From positions 1,782,362 through 1,846,361 of the forward strand of contig NZ_LGYA01000001.1 in NCBI RefSeq assembly GCF_001273755.1: DNA of 64,000 nucleotides. The letters run 5' to 3'. Within the stretch, counting starts at the first letter, position 1. Each line of letters begins with the position of its first letter. The translations under genes and the position numbers were made by a program. The notes below the pieces were generated by a model. It saw only the letters and a program-made list of their open reading frames with translations, made no database searches and was not told the DNA's origin. The DNA is from Peribacillus butanolivorans (GTDB lineage Bacteria > Bacillota > Bacilli > Bacillales > DSM-1321). This document shows positions 63,881 to 64,000 of this stretch, piece by piece.

Positions 63881-64000
63881 AATATACAAACGAAAACAAT
63901 AATTGGGTTATGTATAATGAATGGTTATGTGTTCGGCTTACATGGAACTGTATATTTTTTCATGTAGATTCAATAAGTAATCTAACTCTTGGCTACATTG

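Noticed and set aside
1-64000. CRISPR arrays, tRNA or rRNA genes, prophage structural genes
   Set aside because: Scanned by eye; no regularly spaced repeats, cloverleaf genes or capsid/tail/terminase frames were found.

Overview
The window reads as a chromosomal segment of a spore-forming Bacillaceae bacterium (Bacillus sensu lato). The support is AT-rich DNA, strong AAGGAGG-type ribosome binding sites, frequent TTG/GTG starts, and genes in arrangements known from Bacillus subtilis: an ispA-type intracellular protease, citS-citT-citM, csoR-copZ-copA, a guanine-riboswitch nupG, phoD-tatAd-tatCd, a Spo0E-like phosphatase and a gerA-type germinant receptor operon. No tRNA, rRNA or CRISPR array was seen.

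Layout. 1-31 kb is mostly core genome: a DUF2071 protein, an FMN-binding glutamate-synthase-family protein, the protease, an omega-amidase-type hydrolase, the citrate two-component system and transporter with a cre box, a His-rich permease pair, the guanine riboswitch and nucleoside transporter, the copper operon, an orphan acidic protein, a Spo0E-like protein, a cobalamin riboswitch followed by a complete nikABCDE-type ABC importer, a secreted beta-propeller protein, and the Tat-exported phosphodiesterase PhoD with its own TatAd/TatCd translocase.

31.3-48.1 kb is an accessory catabolic island bracketed by a 20-bp direct repeat (19 of 20 identical). It holds a LysR regulator, two phosphotriesterase-family proteins (one intact, one lacking five of six metal ligands), a thiolase-like protein without the nucleophilic Cys paired with a DUF35 Zn-ribbon protein, a CocE/NonD hydrolase, two metallo-beta-lactamase-fold hydrolases, a two-subunit CoA transferase, an AAHS-type aromatic-acid MFS carrier, an FAD monooxygenase, an HSL-family esterase and a second MFS carrier. 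Together they suggest import, ester or lactone opening, hydroxylation, CoA activation and C-C cleavage of an unidentified, probably aromatic or cyclic, ester. No ring-cleavage dioxygenase is present.

48.1-64 kb is a mobile-element zone. It opens with a small integrated element (tyrosine integrase, XRE repressor, excisionase-like protein, prim-pol/DUF927 replication protein). Plasmid-type debris follows (a resolvase with an in-frame amber codon, a DUF3967-like fragment), then a TetR-MFS efflux cassette between inverted 13-bp repeats. Last comes a serine resolvase gene split into two halves about 5.3 kb apart by an insertion that carries a complete gerA-gerC-gerB germinant receptor operon.

Several degenerate fragments (MFS, FtsW/RodA family, alcohol dehydrogenase, DUF3967) show ongoing gene decay between the intact operons. 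The split resolvase with its germination cargo and the repeat-bounded catabolic island with its pseudo-phosphotriesterase are the least ordinary parts.
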